Positions 15,873 through 23,573 of a stretch of 23,654 nt of DNA are shown piece after piece. The position numbers and the translations under genes are program-made. Each line of letters starts with the position of its first letter. Within the stretch, counting starts at the first letter, position 1. The stretch covers positions 1 through 23,654 of the forward strand of contig CAYTTV010000049.1 of NCBI GenBank assembly GCA_964440915.1, written 5' to 3'. The notes beneath the pieces are model-generated. The model worked only from the letters and a program-made list of their open reading frames with translations, did no database searches and had not been told where the DNA came from. The DNA is from CAMPJM01 sp964440915. Lineage in GTDB: Bacteria; Bacteroidota; Bacteroidia; Cytophagales; Cyclobacteriaceae.

Positions 15873-15901
15873 TTAAGTAGCGGTCTGAGGTAAAACAGCA
15901 C

Positions 15902-18121
15902 ATGAGGTATCCAACAACTTTTTTCCTATTTATAGTCTTAATTCCCATATTACACGTCCATGGTCAAGAAATTCCAATTGGCACATGGCGATCACATTTG
16001 AATTACAGCCAAGTCAATAAGGTTGTATATCACGGAGACAAAGTATATGCCGCCTCAAATTATGGCTTGTTCCATTTCGACACCCATGACAACAGCCTAA
16101 ACAAGCTTACGAAAAATGACGGCTTTAGCGATGCCGGCATTACTGCAATGGCTGAAACACCCGACGGGAAGCGCCTTATTATTGGTTATGGGAGTGGGCA
16201 AATAGACATTTTGGAAGACAACAGGCTAACCGGCATCTCTACGATCAAGCAAGCCGCTATTGCCCCTAACAAATCGATAAACAATATTTTTTTTCATAAT
16301 GATCTTGCTTTCTTATGTACAGATTTTGGTCTTGTAGCGTTAGATTATGATAAAAAGGAGATCAAAGAAAGCTACAGCAAAATAGGGAAGAATGGCAACT
16401 CCCTTCAGGTCTTTTCAGGAGCGATATTTAATGACAGCATTTTTCTGGCTACCCACGAAGGCCTAATGGCATCTTCCGCTGCCCCCACCAACAATCTCAT
16501 GGACTTTAACCATTGGCACCAAATCAGCCCCAATGGCTTAGCCGGTTCAGCCAATAAAGTCATCCCATTTTCGGATGCACTATACGTGAGCATGGAAGAT
16601 AAAGGGCTTTATTATTATGATGGCCTTGCATGGGAGGCGGTAGACTTACCCTTCCATACCATCAACCACCTGCATGCTACTAGCTCGCACCTTTATGTCT
16701 TAAACCCAGCAAAAATTTACAGACTTACACCAAATCACGAAATTAGGGCCATCGAAAATGCTCTCATCCAATCGCCTTCGGATATAGTCATTGATCCAGA
16801 AGGGCGCATGTTTATATCGGACTTGCAACAGGGCCTTATCACGAACTTCAATGGCTCATTTGAACACTTTCACCCCAACGGCCCCCTTTCGGATCGTATT
16901 GATCAGCTCTACTATTTCGACAATAAGATCGCGGCTTGGGCAAAAGGCTACAATGATCAAATGCAGCCTACCCATGTTCCAGCAGCTATATCAATATTTC
17001 GCGAAGGGAGATGGGAAAACTTTTGGGAAGACAATACTGCAAGCCTCTCTGGCATTACTGACATAACAAGTATGTCCTACAGCTCACGCCAAGATGTGTT
17101 GTATTTTGGCACGTTAGGTGGAAATGTTTTAGGATGGCATTCAAGCGGTGAGGTCTCTTTCCCCTTTAGTCCAGGCGGAGCCCTACCTTTTGCTGGTGAG
17201 AAGATAACGGCAATGGCTACTGACCTTGACGGAAAAGTGCTTTTCAATATATTTAATTCCTACAACCAATTATATGCTTTTGACGCATCTAGCAATGAAT
17301 GGACTTCACGCACTTTAGGAGGGGGAAGTGCCTTGACAGAAATTTTAACGTCTGATTTTCAAAGACTTTGGTTTTCGTCCCCTGATTATGTTTTAGTGGC
17401 CGATCGATCCACAAATAGCACACAGATACTCAATCATAGCAACAATAGTCTTATCGGGGGGAAAGTTGCAAATTTGGTGTGGGATAAAAATGAAATGATC
17501 TGGTATGGCACATACAATGGGCTGGCCTATATCCCCAACCTTTGGGAAGCACTGGAAGGAAACGCTCGCTCTATAGTCCCAATCTATGAGAATCAAGCCT
17601 TGTTCAGGGACGAGAAAATTGATGTGCTGAAGATAGATGGAGCCAATAGAAAATGGATAGGGACGAAAGATGGTTTATGGGTTTTTGGAGAGGACGGGGA
17701 CGTGCTGCTAGCCCATTTTACAGAGGATAATAGTGCCTTATTGTCCAATAATATTTTGGACATTGAAATTAATCCTATCACTGGCGAAGTATTTATCGCT
17801 ACGGCAAAAGGGCTTGTCTCCTTTAGAAGTCGTTCATCCGAAGGAGTTCCGTCGCATCAAAATGTCAAAATTTTCCCTAATCCTGTAAGGCCAGGCTATA
17901 ATGGACAGATCGGCATCTCAGGTTTAGTAGAAAATGCCATAGTCAAAATAACAGATGCTGCGGGAAACCTCGTAAGGGAAGTAAGGGCCTTAGGTGGGAC
18001 GGCCACTTGGGATGGCAACACCCTGTCTGGAAAACGTGCCAGCACGGGAGTTTATCTTGTCTTTAGTGCTTCCCAAGACGGTACTGAACACTTCGTAGGA
18101 AAGTTAGCCATTATCCAATAG
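15902..18121 (+). CDS. porZ: T9SS-associated beta-propeller protein PorZ
   Basis: In Porphyromonas, PorZ is a surface component of the T9SS attachment complex that delivers the anionic lipopolysaccharide to which cargo is linked. The 739-residue product has a signal peptide (about 1-21, ending HVHGQ). The family N terminus follows: IPIGTWRSHLNYSQVNKVVY, then VYAASNYGLFHFD. About 550 residues of propeller repeats come next (blades such as IWYGTYNGLAYIPN, KWIGTKDGLWVF, VFIATAKGLVSF). The C-terminal sorting-like domain (about 655-739) has VKIFPNPVRPGYNG, ITDAAGNLV, GGTATWDGN and STGVYLVF, the FlgD-like form of the T9SS CTD. Length is close to PorZ (about 776 in Porphyromonas). recO follows after only 2 nt. 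A generic two-component-propeller protein is the alternative. Confidence 0.87.
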   Translation: MRYPTTFFLFIVLIPILHVHGQEIPIGTWRSHLNYSQVNKVVYHGDKVYAASNYGLFHFDTHDNSLNKLTKNDGFSDAGITAMAETPDGKRLIIGYGSGQIDILEDNRLTGISTIKQAAIAPNKSINNIFFHNDLAFLCTDFGLVALDYDKKEIKESYSKIGKNGNSLQVFSGAIFNDSIFLATHEGLMASSAAPTNNLMDFNHWHQISPNGLAGSANKVIPFSDALYVSMEDKGLYYYDGLAWEAVDLPFHTINHLHATSSHLYVLNPAKIYRLTPNHEIRAIENALIQSPSDIVIDPEGRMFISDLQQGLITNFNGSFEHFHPNGPLSDRIDQLYYFDNKIAAWAKGYNDQMQPTHVPAAISIFREGRWENFWEDNTASLSGITDITSMSYSSRQDVLYFGTLGGNVLGWHSSGEVSFPFSPGGALPFAGEKITAMATDLDGKVLFNIFNSYNQLYAFDASSNEWTSRTLGGGSALTEILTSDFQRLWFSSPDYVLVADRSTNSTQILNHSNNSLIGGKVANLVWDKNEMIWYGTYNGLAYIPNLWEALEGNARSIVPIYENQALFRDEKIDVLKIDGANRKWIGTKDGLWVFGEDGDVLLAHFTEDNSALLSNNILDIEINPITGEVFIATAKGLVSFRSRSSEGVPSHQNVKIFPNPVRPGYNGQIGISGLVENAIVKITDAAGNLVREVRALGGTATWDGNTLSGKRASTGVYLVFSASQDGTEHFVGKLAIIQ

Positions 18122-18123
18122 CC

Positions 18124-18813
18124 ATGCTTCATAAGACCAAAGGCATAGTCCTTAATTTCATCAAATACAAGGAAACTTCCATTATCACCAAAATTTATAC
18201 GGCCAATTTTGGCTTACAGACTTATATTGTAAATGGTGTCCGTACAGCAAAATCAAAACAGAAAATTGCCTTATACCAACCCCTTACCCAGCTTGACCTT
18301 GTAGTTTACAAGAAGCCGCATGGCGATATCAACAGGCTTTCTGAGGTAAAATGCGCTTCTCATTATACTTCAATCCCTTTCGATATCCGAAAGTCGGCTT
18401 TGGCGATGTTCATCACAGAAATCCTGGGGAAAGCTTTAAAAGAGGAAGCAGAAGACAATGCACTATTTTCCTTTATTGGTGCGTCGCTGATGACTTTAGA
18501 TAAGCTAGAGCAAGGCTTTGAAAGCTTTCACATACAATTTATGTGTCGTTTGAGCACTTACCTCGGGTTTTCTATCATGTCGGCTGAAGAGGTTTTCGAG
18601 CAGGTGCACTTCCATGCCAACCATACCACATTGGCCCAATTAGAGAAGGAGACCTTGAATAAACTCATCACCAGTCCGTATGATGCAGCACCTCCTTCCA
18701 ACAGCAAGATTAGACGGGAGCTGATCATGCTCTTGATCCAATTTTATCATCTTCATATCGCTTCTTTTGGAGATGTTAAATCCCTGTCTATACTGACAGA
18801 AGTTTTACATTAA
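18124..18813 (+). CDS. recO: DNA repair protein RecO
   Basis: RecO works with RecR to load RecA on SSB-coated single-stranded DNA during gap repair and RecF-pathway recombination. The 229-residue protein begins with the family OB-fold (about 1-80: KTKGIVLNFIKYKETSIITKIYT, then LQTYIVNGVR). A helical domain follows (YLGFSIMSAEE at about 156-166). Length is normal. I see no four-Cys zinc motif, which many RecO proteins also lack. It is separated from porZ by 2 nt and surely shares its transcript. Confidence 0.92.
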   Translation: MLHKTKGIVLNFIKYKETSIITKIYTANFGLQTYIVNGVRTAKSKQKIALYQPLTQLDLVVYKKPHGDINRLSEVKCASHYTSIPFDIRKSALAMFITEILGKALKEEAEDNALFSFIGASLMTLDKLEQGFESFHIQFMCRLSTYLGFSIMSAEEVFEQVHFHANHTTLAQLEKETLNKLITSPYDAAPPSNSKIRRELIMLLIQFYHLHIASFGDVKSLSILTEVLH

Positions 18814-18825
18814 AAGAAGTACTTT

Positions 18826-18833
18826 TATATTTG
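18826..18833 (+). promoter_or_regulatory. -7 promoter box ahead of the DUF192 gene
   Basis: TATATTTG is an exact TAnnTTTG match just after recO. Transcription from it would begin at about 18838-18840, right at the foot of the predicted hairpin at 18841-18918, and give a structured leader of about 115 nt. No clear -33 box is seen. Confidence 0.4.
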
Positions 18834-18840
18834 CATATTA

Positions 18841-18918
18841 ATGTCGTTAATTTGAGCATATTAAAGCCTCCTCTTTTTCTTAAAAGGAGAGACAGTAGCG
18901 ACTTTTAAATAGCGACAT
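18841..18918 (+). other. predicted branched hairpin in the recO-DUF192 spacer
   Basis: An outer stem pairs 18841-18856 (ATGTCGTTAATTTGAG) with 18904-18918 (TTTAAATAGCGACAT read back), with one bulged A and a few G-U pairs. Inside, CTCCT (18868-18872) pairs with AGGAG (18885-18889), with extra A-T pairs. It could be the recO terminator, a leader element of the DUF192 gene or a small RNA. It matches no riboswitch class I recognise. Confidence 0.35.
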
Positions 18919-18954
18919 GCATAAGACATTAGCCCACGATTAAATCTTAATCAA

Positions 18955-19533
18955 TTGAAAGAGAAAGATAAAAAGAAAAATAAAAAAGAGAGCAAGAAGG
19001 GATTTAAACTAAAAAGAAGAGAAAAGATCACCTTAATTGGCTTCATTTTGCTGATCCTTATAATAACCTTTATTCTTAGTCTATCTGACAATACCCCTGA
19101 ACAGATAGCTACGACTGCTTATGAAACAGTCAAAGATGAACCTCAATTTGTGAGAGAAGGTGAGCTTTTCTTTCTGAAGCAAGAAAGCGGAGACACAATA
19201 AAGCACATCATAATAGAAATTGCCGACAACGATGAGGAACGTTCTCAAGGCCTCATGTACAGAAGTGCTATGGCAGACTCATTGGGCATGCTCTTCATAT
19301 TTGACAGAGAGCAGGAGCAGTCCTTTTGGATGAAAAACACGATCATGACCTTAGATATTATGTATGCAAATGCGGAAGGAGAAATCCTAACAATGTACAA
19401 ATATACTACACCCTATTCTGAGGCACCTATACCTTCTTACCAAAAGGCGCAATATGTAGTAGAGGTCGCAGGTGGCTTTACAGACCGCTACAATATACAA
19501 ATTGGGGATAAGATCAGCTTTATAAAAGACTGA
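18955..19533 (+). CDS. DUF192 domain protein, membrane-anchored
   Basis: DUF192 is a small beta-barrel-like domain found outside the cytoplasm in bacteria and archaea; its function is unknown. The 192-residue product has a very basic N terminus (about 1-24, mostly Lys) and one membrane helix (about 25-43, ITLIGFILLILIITFILSL). The DUF192 domain covers about 65-190, with the markers VEIADNDEERSQGLMYR-like, GMLFIFDREQEQSFWMKNT, LDIMYAN and YVVEVAGGF. The start is TTG at 18955: an in-frame stop lies at 18922 and there is no ATG before the domain, so a non-ATG start is required to keep the membrane anchor. It converges on Ku and shares its terminator. Confidence 0.85.
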   Translation: MKEKDKKKNKKESKKGFKLKRREKITLIGFILLILIITFILSLSDNTPEQIATTAYETVKDEPQFVREGELFFLKQESGDTIKHIIIEIADNDEERSQGLMYRSAMADSLGMLFIFDREQEQSFWMKNTIMTLDIMYANAEGEILTMYKYTTPYSEAPIPSYQKAQYVVEVAGGFTDRYNIQIGDKISFIKD

Positions 19534-19553
19534 CTGCTTTCGGTTGTTACTTT

Positions 19554-19588
19554 AAAGGAAAGCACAATTAAGAAGCTTTCCTTTTTTT
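19554..19588. terminator. terminator shared by the DUF192 gene and Ku, overlapping the Ku stop
   Basis: Perfect 10-bp stem AAAGGAAAGC (19554-19563) and GCTTTCCTTT (19575-19584), with an 11-nt loop and a T run to 19588. It follows the DUF192 stop by 20 nt. The Ku stop codon (19568-19570) lies in the loop and the right arm is the last Ku codons, so the signal also functions on the minus strand at the very end of Ku. Confidence 0.85.
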
Positions 19589-20344
19589 CTTCTCCAAACT
19601 GGCCTTGAGCTGGGCCATGAGGTCCTCTGATTTTGTAGGGGCCACTTCCAATTTCCTTACTTTTGTTTTCTTACCCTTAGCCTTGTTTTCGATGATTTCC
19701 ATGAGCGTATCATAGTAGGCATCTTTGAACTGTTCAGGATCGAATTTGTCAGAATACTGCTCTATCAAGCTGACTGCCATGTCTAATTCCTTATGCTTGA
19801 TGTCTGCCTTTTCTGGCAGATTGAGATCTTCAGCACTTCTGATTTCGTTTGCAAATCGGATTACATGCAGCATCAACACTTTATCTTGAGCGCTCACCAC
19901 CGCCAGGTTTTCCTTTTGGCGCAGCACAAAAGTAGCAATCCCTACTTTTTTAGTCTTTTTCAAGGCATCTCGCAGCAAGGCGTACGACCTAGTGCCTCCC
20001 TTTTCAGGTTCGAGGTAATATGGCTTTTTGAATAGGACATTGGCAATGTCACCTTCATCGACGAACTCCGTTATTTCCACAACCTTACTTTTTTTAGCAC
20101 TCGCTTTTTCAAAATCCTCGTCCGTCAGTATGATATACTGGTCATCCCACATGTGACCCTTTACGATATCGTCCCAAGCCACTTCTTTCCCTGTGTTTTC
20201 GTTCACACGCTTATACCGGATCCTGCCCATATCGTTCTTGTCGAGCATATCCAGGTCAAGCTTCGTTTCCTCGGTGGCACTATACAGCTTCACAGGGATA
20301 TTCACCAGGCCAAATCCGACAGAGCCATTCCATATCGATTTCAT
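19568..20344 (-). CDS. ku: bacterial non-homologous end joining protein Ku
   Basis: Ku forms a homodimeric ring on broken DNA ends and recruits LigD for end joining. The 258-residue protein starts with the invariant bacterial Ku N terminus (MKSIWNGSVGFGLVNIPVKLYSAT split as MKSIWNGSVGFG and LVNIPVKLYSAT). It contains the core segments YKRVNENTGKEVAWDDIVKG, FKKPYYLEPEKGG, YALLRDALKK and LHVIRFANEIR. After the beta-barrel core the tail (about 225-258) is short and Lys-rich, as in minimal bacterial Ku. The family usually sits by ligD; none is in this window. It is alone on its strand and converges on the DUF192 gene. Confidence 0.95.
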   Translation of the reverse strand: MKSIWNGSVGFGLVNIPVKLYSATEETKLDLDMLDKNDMGRIRYKRVNENTGKEVAWDDIVKGHMWDDQYIILTDEDFEKASAKKSKVVEITEFVDEGDIANVLFKKPYYLEPEKGGTRSYALLRDALKKTKKVGIATFVLRQKENLAVVSAQDKVLMLHVIRFANEIRSAEDLNLPEKADIKHKELDMAVSLIEQYSDKFDPEQFKDAYYDTLMEIIENKAKGKKTKVRKLEVAPTKSEDLMAQLKASLEKKKRKAS

Positions 20345-20381
20345 TTCTCTTGAATTTAATAATCATGTATAGAACAGCAAA

Positions 20382-20795
20382 TTGGCCCTAAGGTTTTTAG
20401 AGGAGGATGACAAGGAGAACAAATGCTTACAAGACTGCCTTGTAGAAAGGTACAAAACAGATTCATTTTTAAAATCCTTGCGCCGATACGCTTCTTTTGT
20501 AGATAAGATAAGTAAATTTGACGGTAAAAACATGGGATATCAGCTTAATGAAAATTATGATTTTATTAAGCAACCGGATCTGGCAGGTCCTCTCAAAAAT
20601 AGCACAAATCAATTGATATGGAGGCAGACTTGGCGGAGTTTACAGTGGCACAACTGGCCCTTAGAAATGGACAGGATAGAGAGGAAATATGGTGTGCCTA
20701 CAATGGTATCATATATGATGTGGGCAAATCGAGACTGTGGAGAAATGGTAGGCATTATGAGCATTGGGCAGGACAAGACCTTACCTACGCCTTGA
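20382..20795 (+). CDS. uncertain open frame before and across the cytochrome b5 gene
   Basis: A 137-codon frame opens at TTG 20382. Its first 79 codons fill an otherwise empty 273-nt gap and read like a charged soluble protein (LEEDDKENKCLQDCLVERYK, FVDKISKFDGKNMGYQLNEN). Its last 58 codons are only the shadow of the cytochrome b5 gene in another frame. It could be a small real gene, a decayed one or chance. An exact -7 box TAAATTTG (20513-20520) lies inside it, which would fit a promoter for the downstream cluster instead. Confidence 0.25.
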   Translation: MALRFLEEDDKENKCLQDCLVERYKTDSFLKSLRRYASFVDKISKFDGKNMGYQLNENYDFIKQPDLAGPLKNSTNQLIWRQTWRSLQWHNWPLEMDRIERKYGVPTMVSYMMWANRDCGEMVGIMSIGQDKTLPTP

Positions 20796-20887
20796 AAGAT
20801 GCGCCCCATAATGCAAATGTATTTGATAAGTTCAAACCAGTTGGCAAACTTAAAATAAACTCCAACCATGATATTGATTGCAGATAG
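20618..20887 (+). CDS. cytochrome b5-like heme-binding protein
   Basis: The 89-residue protein is a stand-alone domain of the prokaryotic cytochrome b5-like heme/steroid-binding family. Motifs in order are FTVAQLALRNGQD (8-20), AYNGIIYDVGKSRLWRNGRHYEHWAGQDLT split as AYNGIIYDV (27-35), SRLWRNGRHYEH (38-49) and WAGQDLT (50-56), then APH (62-64) and FDKFKPVGKL near the end. His46 or His49 together with His64 are the likely axial heme ligands. There is no signal peptide, so it should be cytosolic. A stop lies just upstream in frame, which fixes the start at this ATG. It overlaps the kinase gene by 20 nt, implying coupled translation. Its electron partner is unknown. Confidence 0.85.
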   Translation: MEADLAEFTVAQLALRNGQDREEIWCAYNGIIYDVGKSRLWRNGRHYEHWAGQDLTYALKDAPHNANVFDKFKPVGKLKINSNHDIDCR

Positions 20888-21749
20888 TGGTTCTACAAAA
20901 ACAGACTGGCGGCTGCTTGACAAGCAAAATAGCATTGTTCAAGGCAAGACTGCGGGATTCAACCCATTTTACCAAACTACACAAGATATATTCACCGAAA
21001 TCCAGCAGGTGCTTCTTCCACAACTCAACATGGCCCATATTGAAGCAGTAGAAGAAGTACATTATTATGGAGCAGGATGCTCTACAGAAGCCAACATCGA
21101 GATCGTTTACCAAGCCTTGGCAGCTGTTTTTCCTCAGGCCAATATTGCGATCAATAACGACCTGCTCGCCGCCGCTCGTGCATTATGCGACAAAGAAGCG
21201 GGCATTGTGGGCATACTAGGGACTGGCTCCAACACGTGCTTTTATGATGGAGAAAAAATCGCTTACAGCAGGCCTAATTTAGGATTTGTCTTGGGAGATG
21301 AAGGCAGCGGAGCAGCTTTGGGAAAGAAAATTGTAACGGCCTATCTTTATGAAGAGATGCCTGCCAAACTCGTAGAGCGCTTCAACAAAAGGTACAGCAT
21401 TACCCGAGGAGAGGTAATGGAGCATGTTTATAAGAAACCTTTTCCCAACCGCTATATGGCTTCATTTTCACAGTTTCTCTATCACAACCTACAGGACCCT
21501 TTCATCTATCGGCTTGTATATGACAGCTTCTCAGAACTATTCGATCGCCATATTGTGAAATATGATAATGTCAATGCGCATAAAGTGCATTTTGTAGGCA
21601 GCATTGCTTTTTACTATAGCAATCTACTCAGGCAAGTAGCGAACGACAAAGGGATTACCTTAAGAAATATTATGGAAAGCCCAATTGCGGGGCTTACCTT
21701 GTTTCACCAGCGAAGTGCCATTGGAAGGAGTGGAACTTCCATGAAATAA
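20868..21749 (+). CDS. BadF/BadG-type N-acetylhexosamine kinase
   Basis: This ASKHA-fold kinase (293 residues) belongs to the BadF/BadG/BcrA/BcrD family, which includes N-acetylglucosamine and N-acetylmuramic acid kinases. The phosphate-1 loop is DSGSTKTDW (6-14). The central NNDLLAAARA and GILGTGSNTCFYDG (phosphate-2) and LGFVLGDEGSGAALGK segments are all present, followed by the C-terminal HFVGSIAFYYS. Because murQ follows 12 nt later, the likely substrate is MurNAc (a MurK role as in the Tannerella murTKQ cluster) or GlcNAc, giving the 6-phosphate used in peptidoglycan recycling. No sugar transporter gene is next to it here. It overlaps the cytochrome b5 gene by 20 nt. Confidence 0.9.
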   Translation: MILIADSGSTKTDWRLLDKQNSIVQGKTAGFNPFYQTTQDIFTEIQQVLLPQLNMAHIEAVEEVHYYGAGCSTEANIEIVYQALAAVFPQANIAINNDLLAAARALCDKEAGIVGILGTGSNTCFYDGEKIAYSRPNLGFVLGDEGSGAALGKKIVTAYLYEEMPAKLVERFNKRYSITRGEVMEHVYKKPFPNRYMASFSQFLYHNLQDPFIYRLVYDSFSELFDRHIVKYDNVNAHKVHFVGSIAFYYSNLLRQVANDKGITLRNIMESPIAGLTLFHQRSAIGRSGTSMK

Positions 21750-21761
21750 TAGGATGCTTTT

Positions 21762-22574
21762 ATGAATACTACCGAATCGACCTCTCACTACGATAATTTG
21801 GAGGCAATGACTGTAAAGTCACTGCTAACCCATATCAATCAAGAAGATCATACTGTGCCAGCAGCTGTTGCCACGCAAATCTCTGCAATAGAATCACTTG
21901 TTAAAGCCATTGTGCCTCGAATGCAAAATGGGGGAAGGCTTTTCTACATTGGCGCAGGCACAAGTGGAAGGCTGGGCATTGTGGATGCCTCGGAATGCCC
22001 ACCTACTTTCGGGGTGCCTCACGGTATGGTCATTGGCCTGATCGCTGGTGGTGACAATGCCATTAGAAAAGCAGTGGAGTTTGCCGAAGACGATGAGGAT
22101 CAAGCATGGAAAGATCTAGAGTCGTACAACCCTGTACCTAACGATGTGGTGATTGGCATTGCTGCTTCCGGCAGGACACCTTATGTAATTGGAGGTGTTA
22201 AAGCGGCTCGTAAAAAGGGCTTGCTTACAGGATGCATTACCTGCAATGCTGGCTCACCGCTTGCAGCAGCAGTTGAGTACCCCATTGCTGTAGTAGTAGG
22301 AGCCGAGTTTGTCACGGGCAGCACTCGAATGAAAGCCGGCACAGCCCAAAAGCTTGTCCTTAATATGATTTCTACTACGGTCATGATCAAGCTAGGAAGG
22401 GTAAAAGGCAACAAAATGGTAGACATGCAATTGAGTAACAACAAATTGGTAGACCGGGGAACAAGAATGATTATGGAGGAGTTATCTATCGAACAAACTG
22501 AAGCAGCAAAGCTATTGCAGCAATACGGCTCAGTTAGGAAAGCTATAGAAACTTATCGAAATGCACGAGATTGA
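21762..22574 (+). CDS. murQ: N-acetylmuramic acid 6-phosphate etherase
   Basis: MurQ cleaves the lactyl ether of MurNAc-6-phosphate to give GlcNAc-6-phosphate and D-lactate, in the cytosol, during cell-wall salvage. The 270-residue protein shows the SIS-domain signature: FYIGAGTSGRLGIVDASECPPTFG (in two parts, FYIGAGTSGRLG and IVDASECPPTFG), then GGDNAIRKAVEFAEDDE, VIGIAASGRTPYVIGG and GSTRMKAGTAQK. Likely catalytic acids are E78 (in ASECPP) and E109 (in FAEDD). It is about 30 residues shorter than the E. coli enzyme, with the C-terminal helical part reduced. It lies between the kinase (12-nt gap) and an unknown gene that overlaps it by 14 nt. Confidence 0.96.
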   Translation: MNTTESTSHYDNLEAMTVKSLLTHINQEDHTVPAAVATQISAIESLVKAIVPRMQNGGRLFYIGAGTSGRLGIVDASECPPTFGVPHGMVIGLIAGGDNAIRKAVEFAEDDEDQAWKDLESYNPVPNDVVIGIAASGRTPYVIGGVKAARKKGLLTGCITCNAGSPLAAAVEYPIAVVVGAEFVTGSTRMKAGTAQKLVLNMISTTVMIKLGRVKGNKMVDMQLSNNKLVDRGTRMIMEELSIEQTEAAKLLQQYGSVRKAIETYRNARD

Positions 22575-23133
22575 ACCATTCTACAATTGGTATAAATATT
22601 ATAATGTTGCCGAAGACGAGCGATCGCCTTATTTTGGCAAGGAGTACAATATGGATCTTTACTCCGACACCATTTACAATTATTACATTGACCCTGCTTG
22701 GGACCATATGGGTTCGGAGACACTTTACATCAAAATTCTCTACGCAGAGTATGAAATTGGCTTTGCTATAATAGAATTAATAGGGGAGTGGAACGATGCT
22801 CTGTACAATGATATCATGCATCTAAAGCGCAATATTATTGAGCACATGATAGGTGAAGGGCTGAACAAATTCATTCTCATTGGCGAGAATGTCCTCAACT
22901 TCCATGGCTCAGACGACTGCTATTACGAAGAATGGTTTGAAGAGGTGGAAGACGGCTGGATCGCCGCCCTTAATTTTCGCTATTTTGTGCAGGACGAATG
23001 GAAAAGGTATAATATCGACTCCTACATCAATTTTGGCGGCACATTGGAAATCATCAATTGGAGGACCATGCATCCCCGAGGTCTCTACGACCTGGTAAGC
23101 ACGTTGATCAATCGTAGGATTTCTTTGATGTGA
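22561..23133 (+). CDS. acidic protein of unknown function in the murQ cluster
   Basis: I do not recognise this 190-residue protein. It is acidic and unusually rich in Tyr, Trp and Phe (for example EPFYNWYKYYNVAEDE, YNYYIDPAWDHMGSETL, DDCYYEEWFEE). It has mixed helices and strands and no signal peptide or membrane helix. FILIGENVLNFHGSDD and WRTMHPRGLYDLVSTL look like conserved-core segments. Its start overlaps the end of murQ by 14 nt, so it is translated with it and may assist amino-sugar salvage, but this is inference from position only. It is the last gene of the cluster, and the next DNA is a decayed locus on the other strand. I saw no clear terminator between. Confidence 0.75.
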   Translation: MHEIEPFYNWYKYYNVAEDERSPYFGKEYNMDLYSDTIYNYYIDPAWDHMGSETLYIKILYAEYEIGFAIIELIGEWNDALYNDIMHLKRNIIEHMIGEGLNKFILIGENVLNFHGSDDCYYEEWFEEVEDGWIAALNFRYFVQDEWKRYNIDSYINFGGTLEIINWRTMHPRGLYDLVSTLINRRISLM

Positions 23134-23158
23134 GGGAGGAATTGCCTGATGAGTTGTC

Positions 23159-23573
23159 TTAATTGCCCGATATCCCATGTACAAATATCTCAACGAAATT
23201 CAGAATCTTATTCAAAATTCTATCACCAATTTCTCTTGATTTCAAGATATTCGGCCTTCCTTCTACCCTAAGAGCTAATACTTCTTTCCTTAGAGGTACC
23301 CTTTCAGCAAAAAGATAATTCTCTATCAAGCTTTCTGTTTTGTCCTCAGCGAGGTTCTCTTCTTGAATTAGCACTTTCAAAGCCTTTTCCTACTTTTCAT
23401 TCTAAATTTTTCAAGCTCATTTGGAATTACATCGATATTTTCAATCTGAGGCAGGTTTTCCAGAATAAATTTTTCAATCAGTTCCCGCTTGCTTTTCAAA
23501 GACACTTCTGTATTCAAAAGATTACTGATCGCATTTTAGAATCACTAGATTGATTTGCTAAATCAATAAATCG
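23159..23573 (-). pseudogene. remnant of type I restriction enzyme subunit HsdR (C-terminal end)
   Basis: Reading the minus strand across three frames gives one continuous HsdR C-terminal sequence. The pieces are RFIDLANQSSDSKMR (from 23573), AISNLLNTEVSLKSKRELIEK followed by FILENLPQIENIDVIPNELEKF, then EKALKVLIQEENL, ESLIENYLFAERVPLRKEVL and IGDRILNKILNFVEIFVHGI ending at TAA 23159-23161. Lesions are a frameshift at about 23527-23537, a second at about 23401-23404 (at the expected aromatic codon) and a TAG nonsense codon at 23390-23392. Only about 138 codons of a gene of roughly 900-1,000 codons remain, with no ATPase or nuclease part, so it is inactive. Family assignment is from memory of the HsdR C terminus. 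Confidence 0.75.

Larger units (their letters stand above)
15569..15901. other. divergent intergenic region, no gene seen
   Basis: This 333-nt spacer lies between the unknown minus-strand gene and porZ. It holds an imperfect palindrome at 15601-15624, an A/G-only tract at about 15694-15720 and the porZ -7 box at 15865-15872. No protein-like frame or recognisable RNA gene was found. Confidence 0.6.

Noticed and set aside
20531..20617. ATG at 20531 as the start of an extended cytochrome b5 gene
   Set aside because: It lies in a different frame from the b5 domain, and a TAG stop lies directly upstream of the b5 ATG in its own frame.
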